A stretch of DNA of 64,000 nt from the NCBI GenBank assembly GCA_045601345.1, contig JAZRZL010000075.1:1-64000 (forward strand), read 5' to 3'. This DNA comes from SVMC01 sp045601345. GTDB taxonomy: Bacteria; Bacillota; Clostridia; Oscillospirales; Oscillospiraceae. Made by a program: the position numbers and the translations under genes. The stretch's first letter is position 1; each line of letters opens with the position of its first letter. A model generated the notes under the pieces. It did no database searches and had not been told where the DNA came from. It saw only the letters and a list, made by a program, of their open reading frames with translations. Shown here in pieces: positions 8,003 through 15,665 of this stretch.

Positions 8003-9022
8003 TTACACGATAATATGAACATTCAGGTGAATCCGGCTCAAGCCATGCACCACCTGGAAGGTAAAGCTGACCCGGCAGGCCGAGGGATCGCCCTCCACCG
8101 CATCCACGCTCAGCGCCTCATAGCTCTCAATGATCTCTCGGCGTACCCGGTCATCAAGCACAATGGCCGTCTGGGTGCGGATCGCCCTGCGGGTGATGGC
8201 AGTATTTTTCCTGCGGAGGAATTTGCTGGCCAGCGCATTGCGCACACTGGGAATCAGATCATCCAGAATGCACATGGTTGTCAGCTCCCGCCACGTAGGA
8301 TCGGCAATTCCATTGGTCGTGGTGCGGGTCGTCACCGCACGGATCAGGCGTACCTGTCCGCCGATGGTCTCCAGTGGAGTCACGCCCGCGCCAACCAATG
8401 TATCAATCTGTGCCTCCGTCAGGCGCAGACTGGATGCTTCCAGTCCCGGCAGCCAAGAGCCATGCAGCGGCAGCGCCGGATCGCTTTGCGCACTCAGTAG
8501 TCCCGCCATGGATGCCGCTGCCAGACAGCCGCCGCCATAGTCTTCTTCACCGGCCATGCGCACATCACCGCCCAGCAGCACCATGCGCTCACAGTTCAGG
8601 CTCTGCGCCATGGTGGCAAGCTCTGCGGCAGTCGGTTCGCTCATGCCCGCGAAGGCAATGCACTCCCGCGTGCCGCTCTGGCACAAAAGCGCTGCAATAT
8701 CTGCCAGAATATTTGCATTTTCGGTTTCCACCGCCAGAAGGCTGACCTCTCCCTGATTGAGAAGCTCTGTTACCGCTGCCGTATAGGCTGCCGTGGTATT
8801 TGCCGACACCGGGTAAAATACCACCTGCGCCGCCCCTGCGGCAAGGGCCAGAGAAATCATATCTCCCGCCGTATTTGTTAGCACGGAAGGCAAATAATAC
8901 CGCTGCATACTGCCCTGTCCCAGCGCCGCGATACCGACGGTGCGAACAGAGGAGGATACAGCGCGGCTGGTGGTGTCATATTCCACGTAGACACCGGGTC
9001 GTTCATGATAGGTCATGCTCAT
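8003..9022 (-). CDS. Contractile tail sheath protein (short form)
   Basis: A 339-residue sheath subunit that forms the contractile outer cylinder. The N-terminus MSMTYHERPGVYVEYDTTSR is the typical linker arm (PGVYVE), followed by SVRTVGIAALGQ. The C-terminus FLRRKNTAITRRAIRTQTAI and CRVSFTFQVVHGLSRIHLNV is the conserved sheath core with the terminal interlocking strand. PBSX XkdK is about 466 residues, so the outer, variable insertion domains are reduced here while both linker arms are kept. Starts in an ATGA overlap with the preceding gene and has an AAAGGAGC site. Confidence 0.88.
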   Translation of the reverse strand: MSMTYHERPGVYVEYDTTSRAVSSSVRTVGIAALGQGSMQRYYLPSVLTNTAGDMISLALAAGAAQVVFYPVSANTTAAYTAAVTELLNQGEVSLLAVETENANILADIAALLCQSGTRECIAFAGMSEPTAAELATMAQSLNCERMVLLGGDVRMAGEEDYGGGCLAAASMAGLLSAQSDPALPLHGSWLPGLEASSLRLTEAQIDTLVGAGVTPLETIGGQVRLIRAVTTRTTTNGIADPTWRELTTMCILDDLIPSVRNALASKFLRRKNTAITRRAIRTQTAIVLDDRVRREIIESYEALSVDAVEGDPSACRVSFTFQVVHGLSRIHLNVHIIV

Positions 9023-9486
9023 TGGAGCGCTCCTTTCAAAATAAAGTGTTCCACTGTCCCAACCTCAGCCTCCGGTTCGCTCTCACATAGCCAGAGGCGG
9101 CATTGGGCAAGCAGCTTGCCCTGGAAGCAGTCATCCGTTCGGTCATATTCCGGCGCAAAGGCCGAGAGATTGTAAATTCCGATACCGCTTGCTGCCAGTA
9201 CCGCGGCAGCGGCATCCATTGCCTCCCGGCACATCTCTGCGCCCTCCCCGGTGGGGGAGAGCACATCCAGCCGGAGTGTCCCATGAAGCCGCAGCCCGTA
9301 GATTGGCCGCCCGTCCTGCATTCCGAGATAGGCGCTGAAGCCGCCGGGTGCAGTCTCCATTTCCTCTACACTCACCGCAATGGCGGGTGATTGCAGTCTG
9401 GGGCTGAAGGTTGCAGGTTTTGCGGCAGCTGCGTGCAGCCCTGCCGCCGTCAGGGCGGAAACCACCGTCTCAATCAGTTCGACCAT
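9019..9486 (-). CDS. Tail terminator/completion protein
   Basis: A 155-residue protein between the head-closure gene and the sheath, the position of the tail terminator (gpU- or XkdJ-like) that caps the tail and joins it to the head. It begins MVELIETVVSALTAAGLHAA and has RPIYGLRLHGTLRLDVLSPTG, a beta-alpha pattern common to terminators that act as hexameric rings. Overlaps the upstream gene by 13 bases and the sheath by 4. Function is inferred mainly from position. Confidence 0.62.
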   Translation of the reverse strand: MVELIETVVSALTAAGLHAAAAKPATFSPRLQSPAIAVSVEEMETAPGGFSAYLGMQDGRPIYGLRLHGTLRLDVLSPTGEGAEMCREAMDAAAAVLAASGIGIYNLSAFAPEYDRTDDCFQGKLLAQCRLWLCESEPEAEVGTVEHFILKGALQ

Positions 9487-9812
9487 GGATCATCTGCCCC
9501 CCTCCTGACACAAAGCCCCCAAACATATGCCGGCTCATCACCAATGAGAATGGTATCGGCGCGTCGCACAAGGTACTTTATCCCGTTGCAAGTAAGATGT
9601 GCCGCGCTCAAAATATCCTCCTCTGCAGGTCCGAGGTAGAGGTATTGCCCTCTGGGGATTTCCCCGAGAGGGCCAAATACCTTTTCCATATTTTGCCAGC
9701 TCTTGCTGGTGACCAGCTGCAAAAAAGCCCGAAAGCTCCGGGAGGATGCAGCGCCGACTGCCGTGACGGTAGAACCGTAGTTCGCCAAAATGCCATCAAT
9801 TAAATCCCGCAC
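9474..9812 (-). CDS. Head closure protein
   Basis: A 112-residue protein read from a GTG at 9812, which lies two bases after the stop of the connector gene and 7-8 bases after an AGGGGG site; no in-frame ATG gives a plausible N-terminus. Sequence includes PRGQYLYLGPAEEDILSAAH and a C-terminal YLVRRADTILIGDEPAYVWG, a small beta-barrel pattern often seen in head-closure (gp16-type) or XkdI-like proteins. Position between connector and tail terminator supports that role. Family not certain. Confidence 0.6.
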   Translation of the reverse strand: MRDLIDGILANYGSTVTAVGAASSRSFRAFLQLVTSKSWQNMEKVFGPLGEIPRGQYLYLGPAEEDILSAAHLTCNGIKYLVRRADTILIGDEPAYVWGLCVRRGADDPWSN

Positions 9813-9814
9813 GG

Positions 9815-10168
9815 CTATACCCCCTGAAATTGGAAGCTGCCATCGCGCAGATACGGTGCCATCATGACCTCCGCCTGCATGGCGAGGCAGTGCTCTGCGC
9901 CGGTGGCGCGGCGGATGGTCAGCGTACCGGCGGTAAAGCTGTCTACTCCGTCGCTTCCCCGGGCGGCACTCAGGGAGGAAAGCGCGATCCATGCCGCAGC
10001 GCACACGAAGGCATCGTGGCAATCCTCCGGGGTGATATCCTCCCGCAGTCTTCCGCACAGGGAGCTTTCTGCCGCAGCGCACAGATGCTCCAGAACCGCC
10101 TCCCGGCTCTCGTCCAGTCCCCCGGCAAAGACCCGGGCGGTGTCCATGATTTCCTCCAGTCTGGTCAT
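9815..10168 (-). CDS. Head-tail connector (adaptor) protein
   Basis: A 117-residue, mostly helical protein immediately after the major capsid gene, the position of gp6/gp15-type adaptors that dock on the portal. The N-terminal helices (MTRLEEIMDTARVFAGG; VLEHLCAAAESSLCGRLRED) and central DAFVCAAAWIALSSLSAARG fit the four-helix bundle of that group, followed by GVDSFTAGTLTIRR, a beta hairpin. Stop codon is followed by the head-closure GTG after two bases. Confidence 0.7.
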   Translation of the reverse strand: MTRLEEIMDTARVFAGGLDESREAVLEHLCAAAESSLCGRLREDITPEDCHDAFVCAAAWIALSSLSAARGSDGVDSFTAGTLTIRRATGAEHCLAMQAEVMMAPYLRDGSFQFQGV

Positions 10169-10169
10169 A

Positions 10170-11195
10170 TCAGATGGTCAGCTTGGCACTGGCGTTGTCG
10201 CAGATTTTTGCAAAGCCTGCGATAGAGGAAATGGCTGCACGCTCCAGCTGGCGGTCGATGAGCTTATCGAATTCCACGCTGACTTCACCTGCCTGTACCA
10301 TTTCGAGGGCAAAGCGGCGGTCAAGACCCAGAAGGGTGCCGGAGGTCACGCTGTCGCAGCGCAAGAGCTGTGCGCCCAGCGGATTTTCCAGCTTGCCGGT
10401 ACCCTGGAAGTTCAGGCCGGTCAGCGGATTTTGCAGCTCATCCAGCTTGAGCAGGGCGAGGAAGCCGGAGGTGGGCGCAATAATGGTGTTCATTTCATAG
10501 GGGTCAAACTGCGCCCAGAATTCGACCAGCTGATCGTAGGTCAGTGTGCCGGAGGTACCGCCGATGGGGCTGGTGCCGATGGCATAGGCGGTTGCGGCAT
10601 TGTTGTTGCCGTCGCCGTTGACGATAACATCCACAGCATCGGCTACAAGGAGCTTCTGGATATGCGCACCGATCTGCCGCAGCATGACGGAGAAGACATC
10701 CAGCTTCTGGAAGCGAATGGCCTCATAGGAGGCGACCAGCATACGGCCACGCTTATGCAGGGGAATCAGGTTGGCCTTGGTGCGGATGGTGGTTGCGGGC
10801 AGCTGGGCACCCTCACCGACAGATTTCAGCGCTTTTTCGTCCTCCGTGGGGACGCAGTAGATAGCGCGGTAGTCCATCGCGTCAATCACCGTAGTGGAGG
10901 CCACGATGGCGGGCAGAATGTTGGTCTCCTCCATGCCCTGCCGGACGCAACGTGCCACATATTCCGGGAACAGCACCGAGGACTGGAAGGTCGCAAAGAA
11001 TTTCTCTACCGCAGAGGAATTCGCGCCCTTGCAGGCAATGCCGAAGCGCTTGAGCTGACGCTGGAAGGCATCGGTATGCTCCATGGCCGTGCCGGCATAG
11101 CTTTCACTGGGGTCAAGGCTTTCCAGAACCTGGGTAAAGCTCTTGCCCGCTTCACGATACATACTTTTTTCAAGACGAAGATTGTCAAATGCCAT
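10170..11195 (-). CDS. Major capsid protein, HK97 fold
   Basis: A 341-residue capsid subunit. Start chosen at ATG 11195 (MAFDNLRLEKSMYREAGKSF), with AAGGAGGATC eight bases away. Regions typical of the HK97 fold include GMEETNILPAIVASTTVIDA (N-arm to spine), PLHKRGRMLVASYEAIRFQK, the P-domain segment YDQLVEFWAQFDPYEMNTII, and SVEFDKLIDRQLERAAISSI near the end. Length is normal for XkdG-type capsid proteins (about 310-350). Every sign is of an intact gene. Lies after the decoration-protein gene and before the connector. Confidence 0.85.
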   Translation of the reverse strand: MAFDNLRLEKSMYREAGKSFTQVLESLDPSESYAGTAMEHTDAFQRQLKRFGIACKGANSSAVEKFFATFQSSVLFPEYVARCVRQGMEETNILPAIVASTTVIDAMDYRAIYCVPTEDEKALKSVGEGAQLPATTIRTKANLIPLHKRGRMLVASYEAIRFQKLDVFSVMLRQIGAHIQKLLVADAVDVIVNGDGNNNAATAYAIGTSPIGGTSGTLTYDQLVEFWAQFDPYEMNTIIAPTSGFLALLKLDELQNPLTGLNFQGTGKLENPLGAQLLRCDSVTSGTLLGLDRRFALEMVQAGEVSVEFDKLIDRQLERAAISSIAGFAKICDNASAKLTI

Positions 11196-11208
11196 AATTT
11201 GATCCTCC

Positions 11209-11559
11209 TTACAGCAGCAGTGTGACCGTAGTGGCCGTGGTGTTAACATTGGTGACCAGATAGGATTTGCCGGACTGTGCCGTTTTCACGCCGCCGCTGC
11301 CATCGGCGACCAGAATCGCATAGCCAACCGAGGGTGCGGTGCTGGTATAGGGCAGGGTCACGAAGCCCGCATACTGCACCGTAGTCAGTGTACCGCGCAC
11401 ACCGCTGATGACACCGCAGAAGGCATCTCCAGCTGCCGCATTGACCACCGTATCGTTGGCGCTGATCTTACACGGATACCCGGCGGTACCGCTTGCACCC
11501 TTTTTTGCGCTCATGCACTGGGCACCAATGCCCTGCATGGAAATGGAATGGTTTGCCAT
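11209..11559 (-). CDS. Capsid decoration/stabilising protein (DUF2190-like)
   Basis: A 116-residue, Gly/Thr/Ala-rich, beta-strand-rich protein preceded by AAGGAGG. It contains GDAFCGVISGVRGTLTTVQY and AGFVTLPYTSTAPSVGYAIL, like the small decoration proteins (DUF2190 or gpD-type) found between protease and capsid genes. The predicted role is to stabilise the expanded capsid. Assignment comes from composition and position. Confidence 0.62.
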   Translation of the reverse strand: MANHSISMQGIGAQCMSAKKGASGTAGYPCKISANDTVVNAAAGDAFCGVISGVRGTLTTVQYAGFVTLPYTSTAPSVGYAILVADGSGGVKTAQSGKSYLVTNVNTTATTVTLLL

Positions 11560-11578
11560 AGTGTTTCCTCCTTGAAAA

Positions 11579-12427
11579 TTAAATCATAAATTCACTGCCA
11601 ATGCCGGAAGCGTGTTTTTTCCCGGTTGGCAATTGGGTTTTGCAGGAAAATTTCTGCTCACGCAATGTACGAAGGGCAGCATTGAGCGAAAGAAGCTCTT
11701 CTTCCTCCAAGGCTTTTGCCATGGTCTGCAAAATAGACCGCTCGGTCTGCACCCCCAAAGATAGTGCCAGCCGCACCGCCTCAGCGCGAAGAGAGGAGAG
11801 ATACCGTTCTCCCAGTCTTGCCGCCTTTTCCCGAAGCGGGTCATCCTGAGAAAAGCCCTTGAGTACGCCCGCTTCCCTCTGGGCAGGGACAGCCACAAAG
11901 GAAAATTCATAGGCATCGTGCGGCGCACACAGAACGCAGTAGCAGATTTCCTCCCCATAGCGCTCTCCCTTGCGGTGGTTACAGCTCCCGTAAGGCTCTC
12001 CGCAGATGGAGCACACGCTCTTTTCCATCGCACAGCTCACGGAAACCTCCCGATGGATGCCCGCTTCGATGCGGGCAATGAGCGGTTCCGTTTCCTCCCG
12101 GCGGAGCATATACGCCCATGCCCGCAGGATAGTCGCTGCCCCTATGCGCTCGGCCTTTGCATCAAAGATTCTTGCCACCTGTCCCTGCGCTGACCAGACG
12201 TGGTCACAGATGCCGGTCTTCCCGATGAACATCTCGGCCAGAACCGGCAGCGCATCGGTATCAAAGCGCTCAAAATCCCGATCCGGCTGGTCATCACACA
12301 GACGCACAGAGAAGCAGTAGACCTGTTCTGCCGCAAGCGGTGCCTTGCTCTGGAGATTGATTTTTTCCAACTGCTCGGGAGTCGGTGTGCCGCCTGCCGT
12401 AACAGCGGCGGATTTCATGGTATTCAT
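11579..12427 (-). CDS. Prohead maturation protease/scaffold, XkdF-like
   Basis: A 282-residue protein between portal and capsid. Two conserved stretches suggest a herpesvirus-type (U35-like) prohead serine protease: GKTGICDHVWSAQGQVARIF with a candidate catalytic His, and GIHREVSVSCAMEKSVCSIC with a candidate nucleophile Ser, 45-50 residues later. A Cys/His-rich insert follows (CSICGEPYGSCNHRKGERYG), then YEFSFVAVPAQREAG. The C-terminal third is helical with charged residues, as in fused scaffolds. ATGA overlap with portal and a GGGAGGTG site. The protease call is inference; some XkdF proteins act only as scaffold. Confidence 0.7.
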   Translation of the reverse strand: MNTMKSAAVTAGGTPTPEQLEKINLQSKAPLAAEQVYCFSVRLCDDQPDRDFERFDTDALPVLAEMFIGKTGICDHVWSAQGQVARIFDAKAERIGAATILRAWAYMLRREETEPLIARIEAGIHREVSVSCAMEKSVCSICGEPYGSCNHRKGERYGEEICYCVLCAPHDAYEFSFVAVPAQREAGVLKGFSQDDPLREKAARLGERYLSSLRAEAVRLALSLGVQTERSILQTMAKALEEEELLSLNAALRTLREQKFSCKTQLPTGKKHASGIGSEFMI

Positions 12428-13557
12428 GTCATTTCACCTCCCTTCACCTTGGCACGGTAGTAGGCGGCCTGTGCCTCGTCCAGAATATCCTGTAGGCTGA
12501 TATCCTCCCACAGAATTTCTGCCCTGCCGCCAAAGCCCTCCAGCGCCAGCCATAGCTCACAAATGCGCTCCAGCACCGGCGTGAGGGTGCGGCGAAGTGC
12601 CCACAGCTCGCTTGTGAGCATATCGGCCTGCTGACTGGACATCCGTTCGGTCGAAGCCCAGCTCAGTCCCAGCAGGAAGGGGGGCAGCCCGGTGCGGGCA
12701 ATGAGCTGCTCCAAAATCTGCCGCACGGGGATATCGGAGTCCAAGATGGGCGCATCTGCGCCAATGGCCTGAATATGGACATCGCCGACCGCTACGAAGT
12801 CACGCACCGTGCCATTTTTGGTGTCCTCCATGGCCTGCGACCACTGCTGTGCCATCTGATTGGCGCGGTCTGCGGCGGAATAGGCATCCAGCGCATCATT
12901 TCCCGGCTTGCATACCACGCTATAGCGAATGTTCCCCGCCCGCTCCCAGTTGGAGCCGATCGTTGCAAAAATCTTCAGGAGCACATCCGCCAGAAAGGGC
13001 ATGGAGCGCAGCATACTCACCCCATAGGGATTGGCCGGTTCCGGGTTCAGCGTGGTGAACAACAGCAGCTCCTGACAGGGCAGAGGCCGAATCTGTCCGT
13101 CCTCCCCCTGTACACACAGCGTAAAGTCCAGAGGGCTTTGTCCCTCCTTGATGTGTACAGCGGAGACATCGCCCCAGCACACCGCCCGCAGGTGTCCATC
13201 GTCCACCACCATTTCGCCCACCGCTCTGCCATAGGTCAGCAGGGAATCAAGATATGCATCCAAAAATGCATGAATGCTCCGCTGTCCCCGGCCACAGGGC
13301 ACGGTACGCAGGAATTCCTGCAAAGCCGCCTCTGCCGTTTTGTCCGCGCAGGCTACGGTAAAGCCGCCGGTCAGCCGTACCAGCTTGACAATGGCGGCAT
13401 CAAGCACAGGAATGGCCTCCCGCATAGCCTGATAGAGCCGAAGCTCCGGCGTTCCCAGCGGCACAAAGCGGAGAGCACTCTGATAGGGATGTGCCATCGC
13501 CGTCCGAATCTGCGTCCTTCCGCTGACCGCCTGTCGTTTTCGTCTTCCAAAATTCAT
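12424..13557 (-). CDS. Phage portal protein
   Basis: A 377-residue portal of the SPP1/XkdE group, which forms the dodecameric DNA channel at one capsid vertex. The start is ATG at 13557 (MNFGRRKRQ), preceded by TTGGAGGTGG; upstream in-frame sequence overlaps the terminase end and has no site. It has PVLDAAIVKLVRLTGGFTVA, LDAYLDSLLTYGRAVGEMVV and VRQILEQLIARTGLPPFLLG, which follow the conserved wing, stem and tunnel-loop regions. Shorter than SPP1 gp6 (about 500) but similar to many mini-portals. Confidence 0.82.
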   Translation of the reverse strand: MNFGRRKRQAVSGRTQIRTAMAHPYQSALRFVPLGTPELRLYQAMREAIPVLDAAIVKLVRLTGGFTVACADKTAEAALQEFLRTVPCGRGQRSIHAFLDAYLDSLLTYGRAVGEMVVDDGHLRAVCWGDVSAVHIKEGQSPLDFTLCVQGEDGQIRPLPCQELLLFTTLNPEPANPYGVSMLRSMPFLADVLLKIFATIGSNWERAGNIRYSVVCKPGNDALDAYSAADRANQMAQQWSQAMEDTKNGTVRDFVAVGDVHIQAIGADAPILDSDIPVRQILEQLIARTGLPPFLLGLSWASTERMSSQQADMLTSELWALRRTLTPVLERICELWLALEGFGGRAEILWEDISLQDILDEAQAAYYRAKVKGGEMT

Positions 13558-13579
13558 GTTCCACCTCCAATAATAAGTT

Positions 13580-14842
13580 TCAACATTCTCGTTGTGCGGT
13601 GCAGGCCGCAAAGGGGACGGGATCGGTGCCGAGGATCGTGGTGACAAAATAACGCATATCGTCCATGGCGTGGTCATGCTCCTTTTTCACCTTGTCCTGC
13701 CCCTGTGCACTCACATCCCACACATATTCCTCGGTCTCCCGCAGACAGTCCGGACAGCTATTGCACAGCACAATGCGCCCGGTTTTGAGCATATGAGAGG
13801 TGCGCCGAATGCCGGAAAGTACATCATTGTCCCCCTTGCGCACATTCCAGCCCCGCTGCCGAAGCAGGGTAATAAAGCTGGCCGCCGAGGGATCCACCAC
13901 TACCGTATAAATTTCCAGCCCTCCGGCAAGTCTCCGAAGGGCCTTTTCATATTCATCATCGGTCATTTGCCGCTGCTCGCGCCGGGAATCAAAATAAAAT
14001 TCCCGGATGCGATACCAAACCTCTCCCTTTTTTGCCCAAAGTCCAAAGGACGCAGGATTCACTGTGCCATAGTCGCATGAGATGCAGTACCGCTCATACG
14101 GCTGCTCCGGTGGAGGCGGCGCAAGACCGGGATCGAAGAAATCGTACACCCGCCCCTCCGCGGCTGCCCATTTGCCAAGCACAAAGCGGCGGTAAAATAC
14201 ACCGGAATAAAGCCTGTGATAGCGCTGCCGAATCTCACTGGACAGGGAAGGGTTGTCCTCCATGGTAAAATGCAGGTATAAAAGCCTTCGTTCCTCAGCC
14301 TTTTGAATCCATTCGGTATAAAACCAGTGGCGCGGTCCCTCGGGATTGCAGTTGAACCAGAGTCTGGAGCCGGTCACTGAACAGCGGGCGCAGGCCTGCT
14401 CCACAAAGCTTCGCGGCATCAGCGCGACCTCATCGAGCAAAATGCCCGCAAAGGTGATGCCCTGAATGAGGGCACAGGAGCCTTCATCCCGTCCGCCGAA
14501 TAAGTAGAATTCGTTGCACCGCCCGTGGTAGCTAAGCTCCACCCGATTTTCCGAGCGCTTCTCCCTTGCCTGAAAGCCCATCGCCTCCAGCCGGGGCAGA
14601 AGCTCCGAGAGGACATTCCGCCTGACCGATGCAATGGTTTTCCCGCATACGCCGAACCGCCGCCCATCGAAAACCGCCATTGCCCAGAGAAAGAACCCCA
14701 GCCCCATAGACAGGGTTTTCCCGCTGCGCACCGCGCCATCGCAGATGAGCCCCTCATAGCGCGAAAAGCGGCTTCCCGGCATCCACCAGGTCAGCACCAG
14801 CTTCTGTTTTTTGGAAAAGCCCTTTAGTTCGTTTCTTCCCAA
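13580..14842 (-). CDS. Terminase large subunit (PBSX type)
   Basis: A 420-residue DNA-packaging motor. Walker A is GAVRSGKT at residues 36-43 and Walker B with catalytic Glu is ILLDEVAL (Glu138). The C-terminal RNase-H-like nuclease shows its acidic residues: Asp257 in SCDYGT, Asp317 in VVVDPSA and Asp394-395 in HAMDDMRY. All are present, so ATPase and nuclease should be functional. The start codon is TTG at 14842, chosen for the GGAGG seven bases upstream and the 19-base overlap with the small subunit. Length is family-normal. Confidence 0.92.
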   Translation of the reverse strand: MGRNELKGFSKKQKLVLTWWMPGSRFSRYEGLICDGAVRSGKTLSMGLGFFLWAMAVFDGRRFGVCGKTIASVRRNVLSELLPRLEAMGFQAREKRSENRVELSYHGRCNEFYLFGGRDEGSCALIQGITFAGILLDEVALMPRSFVEQACARCSVTGSRLWFNCNPEGPRHWFYTEWIQKAEERRLLYLHFTMEDNPSLSSEIRQRYHRLYSGVFYRRFVLGKWAAAEGRVYDFFDPGLAPPPPEQPYERYCISCDYGTVNPASFGLWAKKGEVWYRIREFYFDSRREQRQMTDDEYEKALRRLAGGLEIYTVVVDPSAASFITLLRQRGWNVRKGDNDVLSGIRRTSHMLKTGRIVLCNSCPDCLRETEEYVWDVSAQGQDKVKKEHDHAMDDMRYFVTTILGTDPVPFAACTAQREC

Positions 14843-15288
14843 GTCCCGGCCTCCCCGCAGGCACCCTGCATGGCGCGGAAAAAAGCGGCGGCTTCATCCT
14901 CGCCACCGCGCTCCAATGCAAGAAGCCGTTCCAGCACCCGCAAACGATCCATGAGTTTGATTTCCACCGTCCCCTTTTCATTTCGTTTGATTTCCGAAAG
15001 CAGAGATAGATCCAGACTGTCCACATCTGGATGCTCCTGCAAGGCCAGCTTTACGCAGTCGTTGGCTTTTCCAAAGGCCAGCTGCACCATGCGGCGGACG
15101 GTGTCCTCCGGGGTGAACAGCTCGGAAAGTCTTTTGCGCACCTCCTGAATCTGCTCACGAACCGCACTCTGCTCCAAAAACAGGAGGCCGTCCGTCCTGC
15201 CGACGGCCTGTGCCGCACACGCCGCATCCATGCTGTTCAGATAGCACTGCGCGAACTGCCGCGCCTGTGCCCTTGTCAGCTGCTGCAT
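14824..15288 (-). CDS. Terminase small subunit
   Basis: A 154-residue DNA-recognition subunit. The start is ATG at 15288, beginning MQQLTRAQARQFAQCYLNSM, with a purine-rich GTGAGG site; two ATGs further upstream lack a good site. An N-terminal helix-turn-helix (residues about 15-45, AACAAQAVGRTDGLLFLEQS) is followed by helices VREQIQEVRKRLSELFTPED for oligomerisation. This is the first gene of the phage-like transcription unit. I see no clear sigma-A promoter in the 200 bases upstream. Confidence 0.82.
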   Translation of the reverse strand: MQQLTRAQARQFAQCYLNSMDAACAAQAVGRTDGLLFLEQSAVREQIQEVRKRLSELFTPEDTVRRMVQLAFGKANDCVKLALQEHPDVDSLDLSLLSEIKRNEKGTVEIKLMDRLRVLERLLALERGGEDEAAAFFRAMQGACGEAGTWEETN

Positions 15289-15526
15289 TCGCCTCACCCC
15301 CTCCCCCGGGCAGTACCCTTTCATCCCTACGCCCAAACGGCCATTGTTTTCCCGTAAAACAGGCAACATTCTGGAAAACTTTTCTTTTTTTGAAATAGCC
15401 CAATAAAACCCGCTGTTATTCGAAGCCTCCTTGCATCTTTCCGCAGCCTCCCTGACGTGCGGTTTTGCCTGATGTGCGAAACATGAAAAATAAAGCCTTC
15501 CCAATGGAGACTTTTTATTTCGTCGT
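15289..15526. other. Divergent intergenic stretch without a gene
   Basis: The region between the terminase small-subunit start and the 0A boxes of spo0A holds no convincing reading frame with a ribosome site. Some upstream in-frame codons of the terminase frame run through it but lack coding character. It must contain the promoter for the 12-kb phage-like unit, but I cannot point to matched -35 and -10 boxes. Confidence 0.4.
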
Positions 15527-15545
15527 TTTGTCAAATTTTGTCGAA
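15527..15545 (+). promoter_or_regulatory. Two tandem 0A boxes upstream of spo0A
   Basis: TTTGTCAAA at 15527-15535 and TTTGTCGAA at 15537-15545 both match the Spo0A-binding consensus (TTTGTCRAA, core TGTCRAA), spaced 10 bp apart on the same helical face. They lie about 40 bp upstream of the predicted spo0A -35 box. Autoregulation of spo0A through such boxes is established in Bacillus. Here the same region also faces the phage-like gene cluster. Confidence 0.75.
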
Positions 15546-15585
15546 CATAATCAAAAACTTTCTGTTGAAAAACATCAATACTCTA

Positions 15586-15614
15586 TTGAAAAACTTCGAT
15601 AAATATGATAAATT
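15586..15614 (+). promoter_or_regulatory. Predicted sigma-A promoter of spo0A
   Basis: -35 TTGAAA (15586-15591), a 17-bp spacer, and -10 TAAATT (15609-15614), about 50 bp before the spo0A ATG. The -35 is part of a direct repeat TTGAAAAAC that also occurs at 15565-15573, exactly 21 bp upstream, i.e. two helical turns. Confidence 0.6.
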
Positions 15615-15665
15615 TTATTTGACCCTGACAGCGGGAACGAATTTGATTACGGGAGAGGGAACACA

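Noticed and set aside
3249..15288. Interpretation of the cluster as an R-type bacteriocin (tailocin)
   Set aside because: Tailocins lack head genes, whereas here terminase, portal, protease and capsid genes are all present with intact motifs.
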